Source: PNAI01 sp964575715 (lineage in GTDB: Bacteria; Pseudomonadota; Alphaproteobacteria; Rhizobiales; Xanthobacteraceae). From it: a stretch of DNA of 45,210 nt. The notes below the pieces were generated by a model. That model saw only the letters and a program-made list of their open reading frames with translations. It searched no databases and was not told the DNA's origin. Below are positions 18,940 through 27,435 of the stretch, one piece after another. The position numbers were made by a program, and so were the translations under genes. The first letter of the stretch is position 1, and each line of letters begins with the position of its first letter. The stretch covers positions 1 to 45,210 of the forward strand of contig CAZNSG010000034.1 of NCBI GenBank assembly GCA_964575715.1, written 5' to 3'.

Positions 18940-21303
18940 TCAGCTCGCGGCTTTGGCATGCTGGATGGCCGCCCAGACCGCGAACGGCGTTGCCGGCATG
19001 GCGATGTCGCGGATGCCGAAGTCGCGCAGCGCATCGACGATGGCATTCACGACCACCGCTAGCGCGGGCGTGGTTCCGCCTTCGCCGCCGGCCTTGATGC
19101 CGAGCGGATTGGTGGGCGAGAGAACCTCGACGATCTCGGTGGTAAACGACGGCAGCGTGGTGGAGCGCGGCATGGCATAATCCATGAATGAGCCGGTCAG
19201 CGGCTGGCCGGATGAAGGTTCGATATAGCATTGTTCCCACATCGCCTGCCCCACGCCCTGCGCGATGCCGCCATGGGTCTGGCCGTGGACGATGAGCGGA
19301 TTGATGCAGCGGCCGACATCGTCGACCGCGGAATAGCGGGTGATTTCGGTGAGGCCGGTTTCCGGATCGACTTCGACCTCGCACACCGCGCAGCCATTGG
19401 GGAAAACCGGATCGTGCATTTCGTGATCGGCGGCGACGCTAAGTCCGCTTTTGAGTTCGGCCGGGAGCGGCAGGCGCGCGGCTTCCTTGGCAAGTTCGAG
19501 AAAATCAAAAGTGCGGTTGCTGGCCGGTGAGGAAAATCGTCCGTCGGTGAATGCGATGCTGTCCGCTGTCGTGTCGAGCGCGAGCGCTGCGACTTTCTTT
19601 GACTTCGCGATCAGCTCCGCCACCGCCTTGGAGATAATGGCGCCGGCATGGCGCATGGAACGGCCGGAATGGGAGCCGCCGCCGACGCTGACGATATCGG
19701 TGTCGCCCATGATGATGTTTACAATATCGACCGGCACGGCGAGCAGATCGGCGGCCACTTGCGCGAAGCTGGTCTCGTGGCCCTGGCCGCTCGGCTGCGT
19801 GCCGATGACGACGTCGACAAAACCTTCGGGCCGCACCGTGATCTCGGCGCGCTCTCTGGGTGCGCCGATCGAGGACTCGACATAGTTCGAAAGACCGAAG
19901 CCAAGCAGCTTGCCGCGCTTTTTGGCCGCGCGCTTGCGCTGCTTGAAGCCATCCCAGTCGGCGATGCGCATGGCGAGATCCATGTTCGACTCATAGGTGC
20001 CGCTGTCATAGGTCATGCCCACGGCATTGCTGTAGGGCATGGCGGAGGGCCGCACGAGATTCCTGCGGCGCAGCGAAATGCGGTCGATTCCGAGCTCTTG
20101 CGCCGCCAGATCGATCAGCCGTTCGATGGCGAACGTCACTTCAGGCCGGCCGGAGCTGCGGTAGGCATTGGTCGGCATGGTGTTGGTGAATAATGCGCGG
20201 GCGCGCAGGCTCGCCGCCGGAATGTTGTAAGAGCCGGTGATCAGGCCGGCGCCTTTGCTCAGCGGCGAGAGCGAAACGCAGCGCGCCCCGACGTTGGAGA
20301 TGTTGTCGGCGCGCATGGCAAGGAAACGGCCGTTGGCCGAGAGCGCGAGCGCGACCTTGGTGACGAGATCGCGGCCCTGATAGTCGCTCAAGAAAGCTTC
20401 CGAGCGCGTGGCGGTATACTTGACCGGTCGGCCGAGCTTTTTGGCCGCCCAGAGCACGAGGCCGAACTCGACATAGGGGCGGTTGCGCGAGCCGAAATTG
20501 CCGCCAACGTCGTAGGAGAGCACGCGCAGCTTCGCCGGTTCGATCCCGAGCACGCCGGCGAGTTCCTGCTTCTGCCGCACAGCGCCGCCGCTGCCGGCGT
20601 AGAGCGTGTAGCGGCCAGTGCCGGCATCGTAATGAGCGAGTGCGGAGCGCAATTCGATCGGGACGGCGGTGACGCGGCCGATGTTGAAGTCCATCTTGAC
20701 CACATGAGCGGCGATGGCGAAGGCGCGATCGGTGGCCGCTGAGTCGCCGAACATGGTGTCGACGAGCACGTTGTTGGGCACTTCGTCCCACAGCGTCGGC
20801 GCGCCGGGTGAGAGTGCATCCTCGGTGGCGGTGATAAAAGCGAGCTCTTCATAGTCGCATTTGACCGCCTCGGCCGCGTCGAGCGCCTGCGCGCGCGTGT
20901 TTGCGACCACCATGGCGATGGCTTCGCCAACGTGGCGCACCTTGTCGGCGGGCAATAGAAAATGCGGACCGGCAAAGAGTTTTCCTCCGCCGGGCGCGGT
21001 GAGCTTCATGTCATAGCGCGTCGCCGGCACGGGGGTATGTGGAATTGGACCTAGCCCGTCGGCGCAACAATCGGCGCCGCTGTAGACGCCGAGCACGCCG
21101 GGCATGGCCTGCGCTTGTATTGCGTCGATGCGAATGATGCGCGCATGCGGATAGGGTGAACGCATCATGACGGCGTGGGCTTGGCCCTCCATGTTGAAGT
21201 CATCGCTGAAACGGCCCTGGCCCGTAAGCAGCCGCAAGTCTTCCTTGCGGCGCACCGGCTGGCCAATATTTTGAAATTCCGGGGGTCGTGCGTGCTCGTT
21301 CAA
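18940..21303 (-). CDS. Xanthine dehydrogenase/CoxL-family molybdopterin-binding subunit
   Basis: A 787-residue large subunit of the molybdenum hydroxylase family. It opens with IGQPVRRKEDLRLLTGQGRF, typical of CoxL-like proteins. The active-site loop is AYRSSGRPE at 380-388, in place of the Cu-binding AYRCSFR of true CO dehydrogenase, so CO oxidation is unlikely. The conserved catalytic glutamate is E741 in GGEGGTTP. The start is TTG 21303, since no ATG fits before the conserved N-terminus. The FAD and 2Fe-2S subunits are not next to it, so it must borrow partners or act otherwise. The substrate is unknown. Confidence 0.9.
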   Translation of the reverse strand: MNEHARPPEFQNIGQPVRRKEDLRLLTGQGRFSDDFNMEGQAHAVMMRSPYPHARIIRIDAIQAQAMPGVLGVYSGADCCADGLGPIPHTPVPATRYDMKLTAPGGGKLFAGPHFLLPADKVRHVGEAIAMVVANTRAQALDAAEAVKCDYEELAFITATEDALSPGAPTLWDEVPNNVLVDTMFGDSAATDRAFAIAAHVVKMDFNIGRVTAVPIELRSALAHYDAGTGRYTLYAGSGGAVRQKQELAGVLGIEPAKLRVLSYDVGGNFGSRNRPYVEFGLVLWAAKKLGRPVKYTATRSEAFLSDYQGRDLVTKVALALSANGRFLAMRADNISNVGARCVSLSPLSKGAGLITGSYNIPAASLRARALFTNTMPTNAYRSSGRPEVTFAIERLIDLAAQELGIDRISLRRRNLVRPSAMPYSNAVGMTYDSGTYESNMDLAMRIADWDGFKQRKRAAKKRGKLLGFGLSNYVESSIGAPRERAEITVRPEGFVDVVIGTQPSGQGHETSFAQVAADLLAVPVDIVNIIMGDTDIVSVGGGSHSGRSMRHAGAIISKAVAELIAKSKKVAALALDTTADSIAFTDGRFSSPASNRTFDFLELAKEAARLPLPAELKSGLSVAADHEMHDPVFPNGCAVCEVEVDPETGLTEITRYSAVDDVGRCINPLIVHGQTHGGIAQGVGQAMWEQCYIEPSSGQPLTGSFMDYAMPRSTTLPSFTTEIVEVLSPTNPLGIKAGGEGGTTPALAVVVNAIVDALRDFGIRDIAMPATPFAVWAAIQHAKAAS

Positions 21304-21424
21304 GTCACATCACCGTCTCGATCGCGTGCTCGCGCAAGGTCGCAACGGATTTCTGGCAAAGCGCTGAGATGGATGCCGGAGTCATGATGCAGAACACAAC
21401 CAAAAAAATAGATCAGACGTGGCA

Positions 21425-21856
21425 TTACCGACGGGTTTTGTCTTCGAGTGGCACGGCATAGAGCTCCAGCCGGTGATCGACCAGCTTATAGCCGAGCTTG
21501 CGGGCGATCTCGGCCTGCAGCTTTTCTATCTCCGCGGACTGGAATTCAATCACCTGGCCGGTGCGCAGATCGATCAGATGATCGTGGTGCGATTCCGGAA
21601 TCTGCTCGTAGCGCGCGCGCCCTTCGCGGAAGTCGTGCCGCTCGATGATGCCGGCGTCCTCGAACAGCTTCACCGTCCGATAGACGGTTGAAATCGAAAT
21701 ATGCTTGTCGACCTCGGCGCAGCGCCGGTACAGCTCCTCGACGTCGGGATGGTCGGCGGAACCGGCCAGCACGCGCGCGATCACGCGCCGCTGTTCGGTC
21801 ATCCGCATGCCCTTGGTGACGCACAGGGCTTCAATGTTTTTCTTCGGATCGGTCAC
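21425..21856 (-). CDS. fur: Fur-family transcriptional regulator (Fur/Mur type)
   Basis: A 143-residue metal-responsive repressor. The winged helix is MRMTEQRRVIARVLAG to STVYRTVKLFEDAGIIERHD, followed by the dimerisation domain with HHDHLIDLRTGQVIEF. The CxxC zinc-binding cysteines of gamma-proteobacterial Fur are absent, as in alphaproteobacterial Fur/Mur proteins, many of which sense manganese. The start is GTG 21856. No clear ribosome site precedes it, and a palindromic repeat begins 14 bp upstream, separating it from rimI. The tsaB-rimI-fur order is normal for the group. Confidence 0.93.
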   Translation of the reverse strand: MTDPKKNIEALCVTKGMRMTEQRRVIARVLAGSADHPDVEELYRRCAEVDKHISISTVYRTVKLFEDAGIIERHDFREGRARYEQIPESHHDHLIDLRTGQVIEFQSAEIEKLQAEIARKLGYKLVDHRLELYAVPLEDKTRR

Positions 21857-21869
21857 GACGATAATTCCG

Positions 21870-22000
21870 CTAGAGCCTTATCGGTCTGGGTGGAATCAGA
21901 GCCGGGCTCTAGCTTTTTGTTTGAGCATGATCTTTTCCGAAAACCGGTTGCCACCCCCGGATCAAGTCCGGGGGCAGGCTTTTTCGGGATCATGCTCTAG
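21870..22000. repeat. Palindromic intergenic repeat, copy 2 (compact form)
   Basis: The element starts with a CTAGAGCC/GGCTCTAG hairpin followed by CTTTTTGTTT. It then forms a long nested palindrome: GAGCATGATC/GATCATGCTC outside, TTTTCCGAAAA and TTTTTCGGG inside, and CCCCCGGA/TCCGGGGG at the centre. It is the compact relative of 8089-8400. It sits inside the rimI-fur gap and would fold in the operon transcript. Confidence 0.85.
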
Positions 22001-22046
22001 TTCCCGCATCATATTGAGCGGGTGGAAGTCAGTCCATCATGGCAAT

Positions 22047-22532
22047 TCATATCAGGTCGCGGCGCAGCACAAGCGCCGTGATGGTGCCGTTGCGGCCGCC
22101 CTGGTAATAGGCGGGGCGCTGCCCGACTTCCCGAAAGCCGGCGCGCCGGTAAAGGCTCAAGGCCGGTGCATTGTCCTTGCCGACCTCGAGGAAGACCGCG
22201 CGCGCGCTGAGGCCGGCCAGCCGGCGCAGATGCAGGTTGAGCAGCGTACGCGCAAGCCCGCGGCCGCGCCGCGCCCGGGCTACCGCGATGGAGAGAATTT
22301 CGGCCTCGCCGGCAGCCATGCGCGAGAGGATGAATCCGGCCAGCGCCCGGCCGGTGGTCGCGCGGTGCGCAACCACGGTGCGCTCGGACAGCAGGCGCTC
22401 GAATTCATCCTCGCTCCAGCCGCGCTGAAACGAGCCGGCATGCAGTGCGGCGATGGCGGCGGCATCGCGCGGTCCGGCTTCCGAGAGCGTGGGTTGGCCG
22501 CGCGCGAATAAACGGGTGACCATGTTCATCAT
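22047..22532 (-). CDS. rimI: Ribosomal-protein-alanine N-acetyltransferase RimI (GNAT)
   Basis: A 161-residue GNAT enzyme; RimI acetylates the N-terminus of ribosomal protein S18. The acetyl-CoA loop is RARRGRGLARTLL near residues 88-100, with ILSIAVA before it and FLEVGKDNAPALSLYRRAGF after. The start ATG 22532 overlaps the tsaB stop (ATGA). The longer upstream frame is out of family. A general GNAT role cannot be excluded, but the tsaB-rimI pairing supports the name. Confidence 0.92.
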   Translation of the reverse strand: MMNMVTRLFARGQPTLSEAGPRDAAAIAALHAGSFQRGWSEDEFERLLSERTVVAHRATTGRALAGFILSRMAAGEAEILSIAVARARRGRGLARTLLNLHLRRLAGLSARAVFLEVGKDNAPALSLYRRAGFREVGQRPAYYQGGRNGTITALVLRRDLI

Positions 22533-23212
22533 CGACGCGGCAGCCTTGCGGCGTCCTGGGGCTGGGCATCGGGGGTACGCAAGTATAGCGGTTTGGGCGA
22601 GCCCTGACCCTCGATCGCGGTTACACCGAGACGAGCGACCCATATGACGTCGGGTGCGGTGCTTTCCTCCACCAGTTTGGGCGGCGGCCCGCTCGACGGC
22701 CAAGCGGCGGCGAGCAGGCTGGCGCCGGAGCCGACAATTCGTGCGGGACCGCTGGAGGCGGCGCGCACCGCTTCGTGAATGCTGGCAATGCGCGGGGCCA
22801 TTAGCGTTCGTCCGCCACGGCCGAAGACCTGCATGTAGACATGGTCATGCCTGGCATCGATCACGGCCACGACCGGCAGCGTGTCGTCTTGGGCAATGTG
22901 GGGCGCGGCGAAGGCGGCGAGCGTGGTAAGCCCGTATGCGGGTTTGGCGGTGGCGAGAGAAATGCCGCGTGCCGCCGATATGCCCACGCGCAGGCCGGTA
23001 AAACTACCCGGGCCGACGGTCACGGCAATCCGGTCGAGATGGGCGAAGTCGACCTTGGCCTGATCCATCACGCGGGCGAGAAGCGGGATGAGCACCTCGG
23101 CATGGCCGCGCGTCATGGGTTGCATCTCGCTCGCCATGATCTCGTCCCGCTCGGTGTCGAGGACGGCGGCCGAACATGACGCCAGCGCGGTATCGATAGC
23201 AAGAACACGCAT
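22529..23212 (-). CDS. tsaB: tRNA t6A37 threonylcarbamoyltransferase subunit TsaB
   Basis: A 227-residue ASKHA-fold protein (YeaZ) that partners TsaD and TsaE in t6A synthesis. The N-terminal MRVLAIDTALASCSAAV and the helix region TVGPGSFTGLRVGISAARG are characteristic. ATG 23212 is taken as start; a GTG at 23221 would add three residues. It overlaps rimI by 4 nt and follows nfuA by 57 bp. Confidence 0.95.
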   Translation of the reverse strand: MRVLAIDTALASCSAAVLDTERDEIMASEMQPMTRGHAEVLIPLLARVMDQAKVDFAHLDRIAVTVGPGSFTGLRVGISAARGISLATAKPAYGLTTLAAFAAPHIAQDDTLPVVAVIDARHDHVYMQVFGRGGRTLMAPRIASIHEAVRAASSGPARIVGSGASLLAAAWPSSGPPPKLVEESTAPDVIWVARLGVTAIEGQGSPKPLYLRTPDAQPQDAARLPRR

Positions 23213-23269
23213 GCAAGGCACTTACGTCACTTGGGAAAATACAACAAGCGGCGGTTGGACGCTGCGTGC

Positions 23270-23830
23270 TTACATCGGCCGGACTTCAACCACGTCGGGG
23301 ACGTAATGGCGCAGCAGATTCTGGATACCGTGGCGCAGGGTGGCGGTGGAGGACGGGCAGCCGGCGCAGGCGCCCTTCATGTCGAGGTAGACCACGCCTT
23401 CGCGGAATCCGCGGAAGGTGATATCGCCGCCGTCGTTGGCGACCGCCGGCCGCACGCGGGTTTCGATCAGTTCCTTGATGGTGGCGACGGTGTCGGCGTC
23501 AGCAGGTTCGAAAAATTCGTTGTCCTGCGTCGATGCGAACGCCGCGCCTTCATTGAGCAGTGGCGCACCGGACATGAAATGTTCCATGATGGCGCCGAGG
23601 ATGGCAGGCTTGAGCTGGGTCCACTCGCCGGCGGACTTGCTCACGGTGATGAAATCGGAGCCAAAGAATACGCCATTGATGCCGGAAATTTCGAACAAGC
23701 GCGCCGCGAGCGGCGATTTGGCGGCTTCGGCCGGGTCGCGCAGGTCGAGCGTGCCGTGCTCAAGCACGGGCCGGCCGGGAACGAATTTCAAGGTCGCCGG
23801 ATTGGGCGTGGCTTCGGTCTGGATGAACAT
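23270..23830 (-). CDS. nfuA: NifU/Nfu-type iron-sulfur cluster carrier
   Basis: A 186-residue Fe-S scaffold/carrier. The N-terminal Nfu_N domain begins MFIQTEATPNPATLKFVPGR. The C-terminal NifU domain has the cluster motif CAGCPSS (CxxC) near residue 155 within VYLDMKGACAGCPSSTATL. AAGGAG lies 7 nt before the ATG. Its promoter region shows an ideal -10 and a 9-bp tandem repeat over the -35 position (23883-23906), suggesting regulation. Confidence 0.95.
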   Translation of the reverse strand: MFIQTEATPNPATLKFVPGRPVLEHGTLDLRDPAEAAKSPLAARLFEISGINGVFFGSDFITVSKSAGEWTQLKPAILGAIMEHFMSGAPLLNEGAAFASTQDNEFFEPADADTVATIKELIETRVRPAVANDGGDITFRGFREGVVYLDMKGACAGCPSSTATLRHGIQNLLRHYVPDVVEVRPM

Positions 23831-23882
23831 TGGTATTCTCCTTGACCGCTCGCAAGCTATTGGGCCCGCGCGGCATTATTTC

Positions 23883-23906
23883 ATTATATACCAGATATAC
23901 CAGATA
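23883..23906 (-). promoter_or_regulatory. Candidate regulated nfuA promoter: TATAAT plus tandem TACCAGATA
   Basis: On the minus strand TATAAT occupies 23883-23888. Directly upstream are two perfect adjacent copies of a nonamer, TACCAGATA on the plus strand (23889-23897 and 23898-23906), filling the spacer/-35 zone. No TTGACA-like -35 is present. This layout suggests a regulator bound to direct repeats. It does not resemble the IRO or ICE boxes I know from iron regulators of the group. Confidence 0.5.
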
Positions 23907-24024
23907 AATGGCGTTTGTTACCGCCACATCAAGCCGCAAGAATATCAAGCAAATCCTGGCATTTTGCAGCGATGCAAGCAGGGCCGGCGGAATCCGGGCT
24001 GTGCCAGAGCGGTCGGCAGCCCCC

Positions 24025-24519
24025 TTATGAGAGCGCGTCAAGATCATCGTCGCTGAGATGTCCGGGCACGATGGCGACCGGAATCGGAAACTCGCCCGCG
24101 GTGCTGCTCAGGTTGGCGACCAGCGGTCCCGGCCCTTCCTTGCCGGTGCCGGCGCCGAGAATGAGGATGGCAATGTCCTCGTCGTTCTCAATCAGGTTGA
24201 GAATCTCGGTTGCGATGTCGCCTTCACGCACCACCAGTTCGGGCTTGACGCGGGTGATTTTGCTCACGCGTTCCGCAGCGTGGTCAAGCGCCGCCTTGGC
24301 TTCCTCGTTCGCCTCCGCCTTCATTATGTCGGCCACGCCGAGCCATTGCTGGTTGCGGTCCTGCGTAGCGATCACGCGCAACATGGTCACGCCCGCGCCA
24401 ATACGCGCCGCGCGCCGGCTGGCAAAATAGAGCGCACGGTCGCATTCAGGCGTGTCGTCGATGATGACGAGGAATTTCGGTTTGTGTCCGGCCTCGTAGC
24501 TGCGCCGCTTGCGGCTCAT
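24025..24519 (-). CDS. Universal stress protein (UspA family)
   Basis: A 164-residue single-domain Usp. It starts with a basic MSRKRRSYEAGHK and then KFLVIIDDTPECDRALYFA, the first strand and helix of the fold. The nucleotide-loop region near the C-terminus reads AILILGAGTGKEGPGPL, close to the ATP-binding G-2x-G-9x-G pattern. ATG 24519 has GGGAGG just upstream. It lies between trpS and nfuA, a common position in rhizobia. Confidence 0.9.
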   Translation of the reverse strand: MSRKRRSYEAGHKPKFLVIIDDTPECDRALYFASRRAARIGAGVTMLRVIATQDRNQQWLGVADIMKAEANEEAKAALDHAAERVSKITRVKPELVVREGDIATEILNLIENDEDIAILILGAGTGKEGPGPLVANLSSTAGEFPIPVAIVPGHLSDDDLDALS

Positions 24520-24642
24520 CGGCCTCCCATGGGGTTTGCGTTTTCGACTGGCCTCATACGCAACATGCCATGGTGCCATGCTCTCAGGCCGCCGCCAAGC
24601 GGCGGGCAAACTATTGAATTCATGATGGAATTTCTGAAATTT

Positions 24643-25674
24643 TCAACGCCGCACAAAGCCGACGATGTCCTTGACCGCCTTCATGGTTTCAGCCGCGAGT
24701 GCTTGGGCACGGGCGGAACCATCGGCGAGCACGGAGTTGACATAGCTGGGGTCTTGCAGCAGCCGCTGCATCTCGGCGCCGATGGGGCCGAGCTTGGTGA
24801 CCGCGAGTTCCACCAATGCGGCCTTGAAGGTGGAGAATTGCGCGCCACCATGTTCCTTGAGCACATCGGCTTTGGCGGTACCGGCAAGGGCCGCATAGAT
24901 GCCGACGAGGTTGTCGGCCTCGGGCCGGTGCGCCAGCCCCATCTCCTCGCTCGGCAGCGGCTCGGGATCGGTCTTGGCCTTGCGGATCTTTTGCGCAATG
25001 GCATCGGCATCGTCGGTGAGATTGATGCGCGAATAGTCGGAAAGCTCCGACTTCGACATCTTCTTTGAGCCGTCGCGCAGCGACATCACCCGCGTGGCGG
25101 GTCCCTGGATCAGCGGTTCCGGCAGCGGGAAAAAAGCCTCGCCATAACCATGAGCGTGGATCGAGGCGGAAAAATCGTTGTTGAACTTCTGCGCGATGTC
25201 GCGCGAGAGCTCCAGATGCTGCTTCTGGTCGTCGCCCACCGGCACATGCGTTGCGCGATACACCAGAATGTCGGCCGCCATCAGGTTGGGATAGACATAG
25301 AGCCCCACCGAGGCGTTCTCGCGGTCCTTGCCGGCCTTCTCCTTGAACTGGGTCATGCGGTTGAGCCAACCCAGGCGCGCGACACAATTGAATATCCAGG
25401 CGAGCTCGGCGTGCTCGGCCACTTGGCTCTGGTTGAATACGATGTGTTTCTTGGGATCGATGCCGCAGGCGATGAAGGCGGCGGTCACTTCGCGGGTAGC
25501 GCGGGGCAGCTCGGCCGGATCCTGCCAAACCGTGATGGCGTGCATGTCGACAACGCAGTAGATGCAGTCGTATTGCTCCTGCAGCGCGACGAATTTGACG
25601 ATCGCGCCAAGATAATTGCCGAGATGCAGGTTGCCGGTCGGCTGCACCCCGGAAAACACTTTTTGCTTGAACAT
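24643..25674 (-). CDS. trpS: Tryptophan--tRNA ligase
   Basis: A 343-residue class I aminoacyl-tRNA synthetase. The HIGH-type signature is PTGNLHLGNYLG at residues 12-23 and the KMSKS loop is KKMSKS near 205. ATG 25674 is chosen because AAGGAG lies 6 nt before it; the longer frame adds MARGRAKESA. It follows murJ, as is typical, with a 76-bp gap. Confidence 0.97.
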   Translation of the reverse strand: MFKQKVFSGVQPTGNLHLGNYLGAIVKFVALQEQYDCIYCVVDMHAITVWQDPAELPRATREVTAAFIACGIDPKKHIVFNQSQVAEHAELAWIFNCVARLGWLNRMTQFKEKAGKDRENASVGLYVYPNLMAADILVYRATHVPVGDDQKQHLELSRDIAQKFNNDFSASIHAHGYGEAFFPLPEPLIQGPATRVMSLRDGSKKMSKSELSDYSRINLTDDADAIAQKIRKAKTDPEPLPSEEMGLAHRPEADNLVGIYAALAGTAKADVLKEHGGAQFSTFKAALVELAVTKLGPIGAEMQRLLQDPSYVNSVLADGSARAQALAAETMKAVKDIVGFVRR

Positions 25675-25750
25675 CGCGGACTCCTTCGCCCGGCCTCTTG
25701 CCATGAGGTCTTGGGCCTATGCAAGTTTTGGGGCCATGCAGGGGATGGCG

Positions 25751-27310
25751 CTATAATTGTTTTATGCTGGCAAAGAGTTCGCGCAGCGTTACGGTCTTGG
25801 TGATGTGGAGCATCACGCCATAGGCGGCAAGTCCGAGAATGACCAGGATGGCGAGCGAGCCGATGCGCGCGGGACCCGATCCGGCCAGGTCCCACATCGA
25901 AGCGAGAGATTCCTGCGCCACGTGAATGACAAGTGCCATCACGACAGTGGAGAAAACGATGAATGGGAGTCTGCGTTGTCCCTCGCTGTCGATATGCAAC
26001 CACCGCCGCCGCAACAGAACGATGCCGAGAATGAGCGCTCCCACCCAGCCGGACATCGCAATCGCCGCCGCTACCCCGACGTGACCGTAGGTCGGGAACA
26101 GCAGCATCGCTCCGACGGTCGCGGTCAGGAGGCCAACGAGCGCTGCGTACATCGGCGTACGGGTGTCCTCATGCGCGAAGGATACCGCGCCGAAGACCTT
26201 CTCGATCACGTGCCCCGGCAGGCCAGCGCAAATCGCCGCGAGCGCGGCGGCGACGGCAGCGGTATCGCGCGCTTCGAACGCTCCGTGCTGAAACAGGCCG
26301 CCGGCGATCGGTTCGGCCAGCAGCGCGAAGGCGACCGCGGCCGGCAGCGCCAGGCCAAGGGCAATCTCGAAGGCGCGCGATTGCGCGGCGGCGATGGCTT
26401 GCGGTTCCTGCGCGCGCACGCTTGCGGCGATCAGCGGCACCATGACCGCCGCGATGGCGATGGAGACTATGCCGAGCGGCAATTCGTAGAGCCGGTTGGC
26501 GTAGTAGAGCCACGACACCGAAGCCTGCGATGACGAGGCGACTATCACGCCGGCCATCAATTTGAGTTGCGGGATGCCGCCGGCAATCACGCCAGGAATG
26601 ACCAGCGCGAAGAAGTGGCGGGTTTCGGGAGAAGGAATAAAGCGCGGGCGAAATGGCGGCGCCGGCATGCGCAGCATCGCGCCGCCGACGAGGATGAGCT
26701 GGCCAAGGCCGGCCAGCGCGATGGCGGCGGACAGGATCATTCCGGATACCGCGGTCGCACCATAGTCGAAAAACAAGACGACGCCGACCGCCGACAGGAA
26801 GACGCAATTGAATATGACCAGGCCGAAGGCGGCAGCGCCGACGCGGCCCTTGGCGTTGAGGACGGAGGCCGCGATCGCGACCAGGCCGGCGATCGCGACA
26901 TAGGGCGCGGATATTTTGACGAATTCGACCGCCAGCGGAAACCGCTCGTCGCCGGAACGAAAACCGGGCGCGAGCAATGACACGACGGTCGGTGCAAACA
27001 GGATGCAGAGAATGGCGAGTGTGCCGAGTGCGAGCAGCATCATGCCGAGTATTTCCTCGGCAAAGCGGCGTGCGGCGCGCGGACCGGACTCATCCTCAAT
27101 GCGCATCCACATGGGCACGAAGGCGGAGTTGAGCGCGCCTTCGGCCAATAGCCGGCGAAATAGGTTGGGAATCTGCAGGGCGGAGAAATAGGCGTCGGAC
27201 AGGACACCGGCGCCGAGCACCGCCGCAATGCCGACGTCGCGGAAAAAGCCAAGCAGGCGCGAAAGCAGCGTCGCGCTACCAACGGTAGCGATGTTGCGCG
27301 CAAGCGGCAT
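25751..27310 (-). CDS. murJ: Lipid II flippase MurJ
   Basis: A 519-residue MATE-like membrane protein of the MurJ (MviN) family that moves lipid II across the inner membrane. The N-terminal NIATVGSATLLSRLLGFFRD is highly typical, and the SDAYFSALQIPNLFRRLLAE and GALNSAFVPM segments follow. About 14 hydrophobic helices are visible. ATG 27310 matches the family start; an open frame upstream adds 14 unrelated residues. It is divergent from the PfkB kinase gene. Confidence 0.96.
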   Translation of the reverse strand: MPLARNIATVGSATLLSRLLGFFRDVGIAAVLGAGVLSDAYFSALQIPNLFRRLLAEGALNSAFVPMWMRIEDESGPRAARRFAEEILGMMLLALGTLAILCILFAPTVVSLLAPGFRSGDERFPLAVEFVKISAPYVAIAGLVAIAASVLNAKGRVGAAAFGLVIFNCVFLSAVGVVLFFDYGATAVSGMILSAAIALAGLGQLILVGGAMLRMPAPPFRPRFIPSPETRHFFALVIPGVIAGGIPQLKLMAGVIVASSSQASVSWLYYANRLYELPLGIVSIAIAAVMVPLIAASVRAQEPQAIAAAQSRAFEIALGLALPAAVAFALLAEPIAGGLFQHGAFEARDTAAVAAALAAICAGLPGHVIEKVFGAVSFAHEDTRTPMYAALVGLLTATVGAMLLFPTYGHVGVAAAIAMSGWVGALILGIVLLRRRWLHIDSEGQRRLPFIVFSTVVMALVIHVAQESLASMWDLAGSGPARIGSLAILVILGLAAYGVMLHITKTVTLRELFASIKQL

Positions 27311-27435
27311 CGGTGGCCTCCGCGGCGATTCTACAGAGGCTACTGCCAACAAGCCACAGAATGATTTAATGGGCGCAGGTTGCCGTGCGCGCCTTGCTCG
27401 TTATAGTGCAAGCGGCAACACTCGGCAGGAATTCC

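Noticed and set aside
18940..21303. Aerobic CO dehydrogenase large subunit
   Set aside because: The active-site loop is AYRSSGR, not AYRCSFR, and coxM/coxS are not adjacent.
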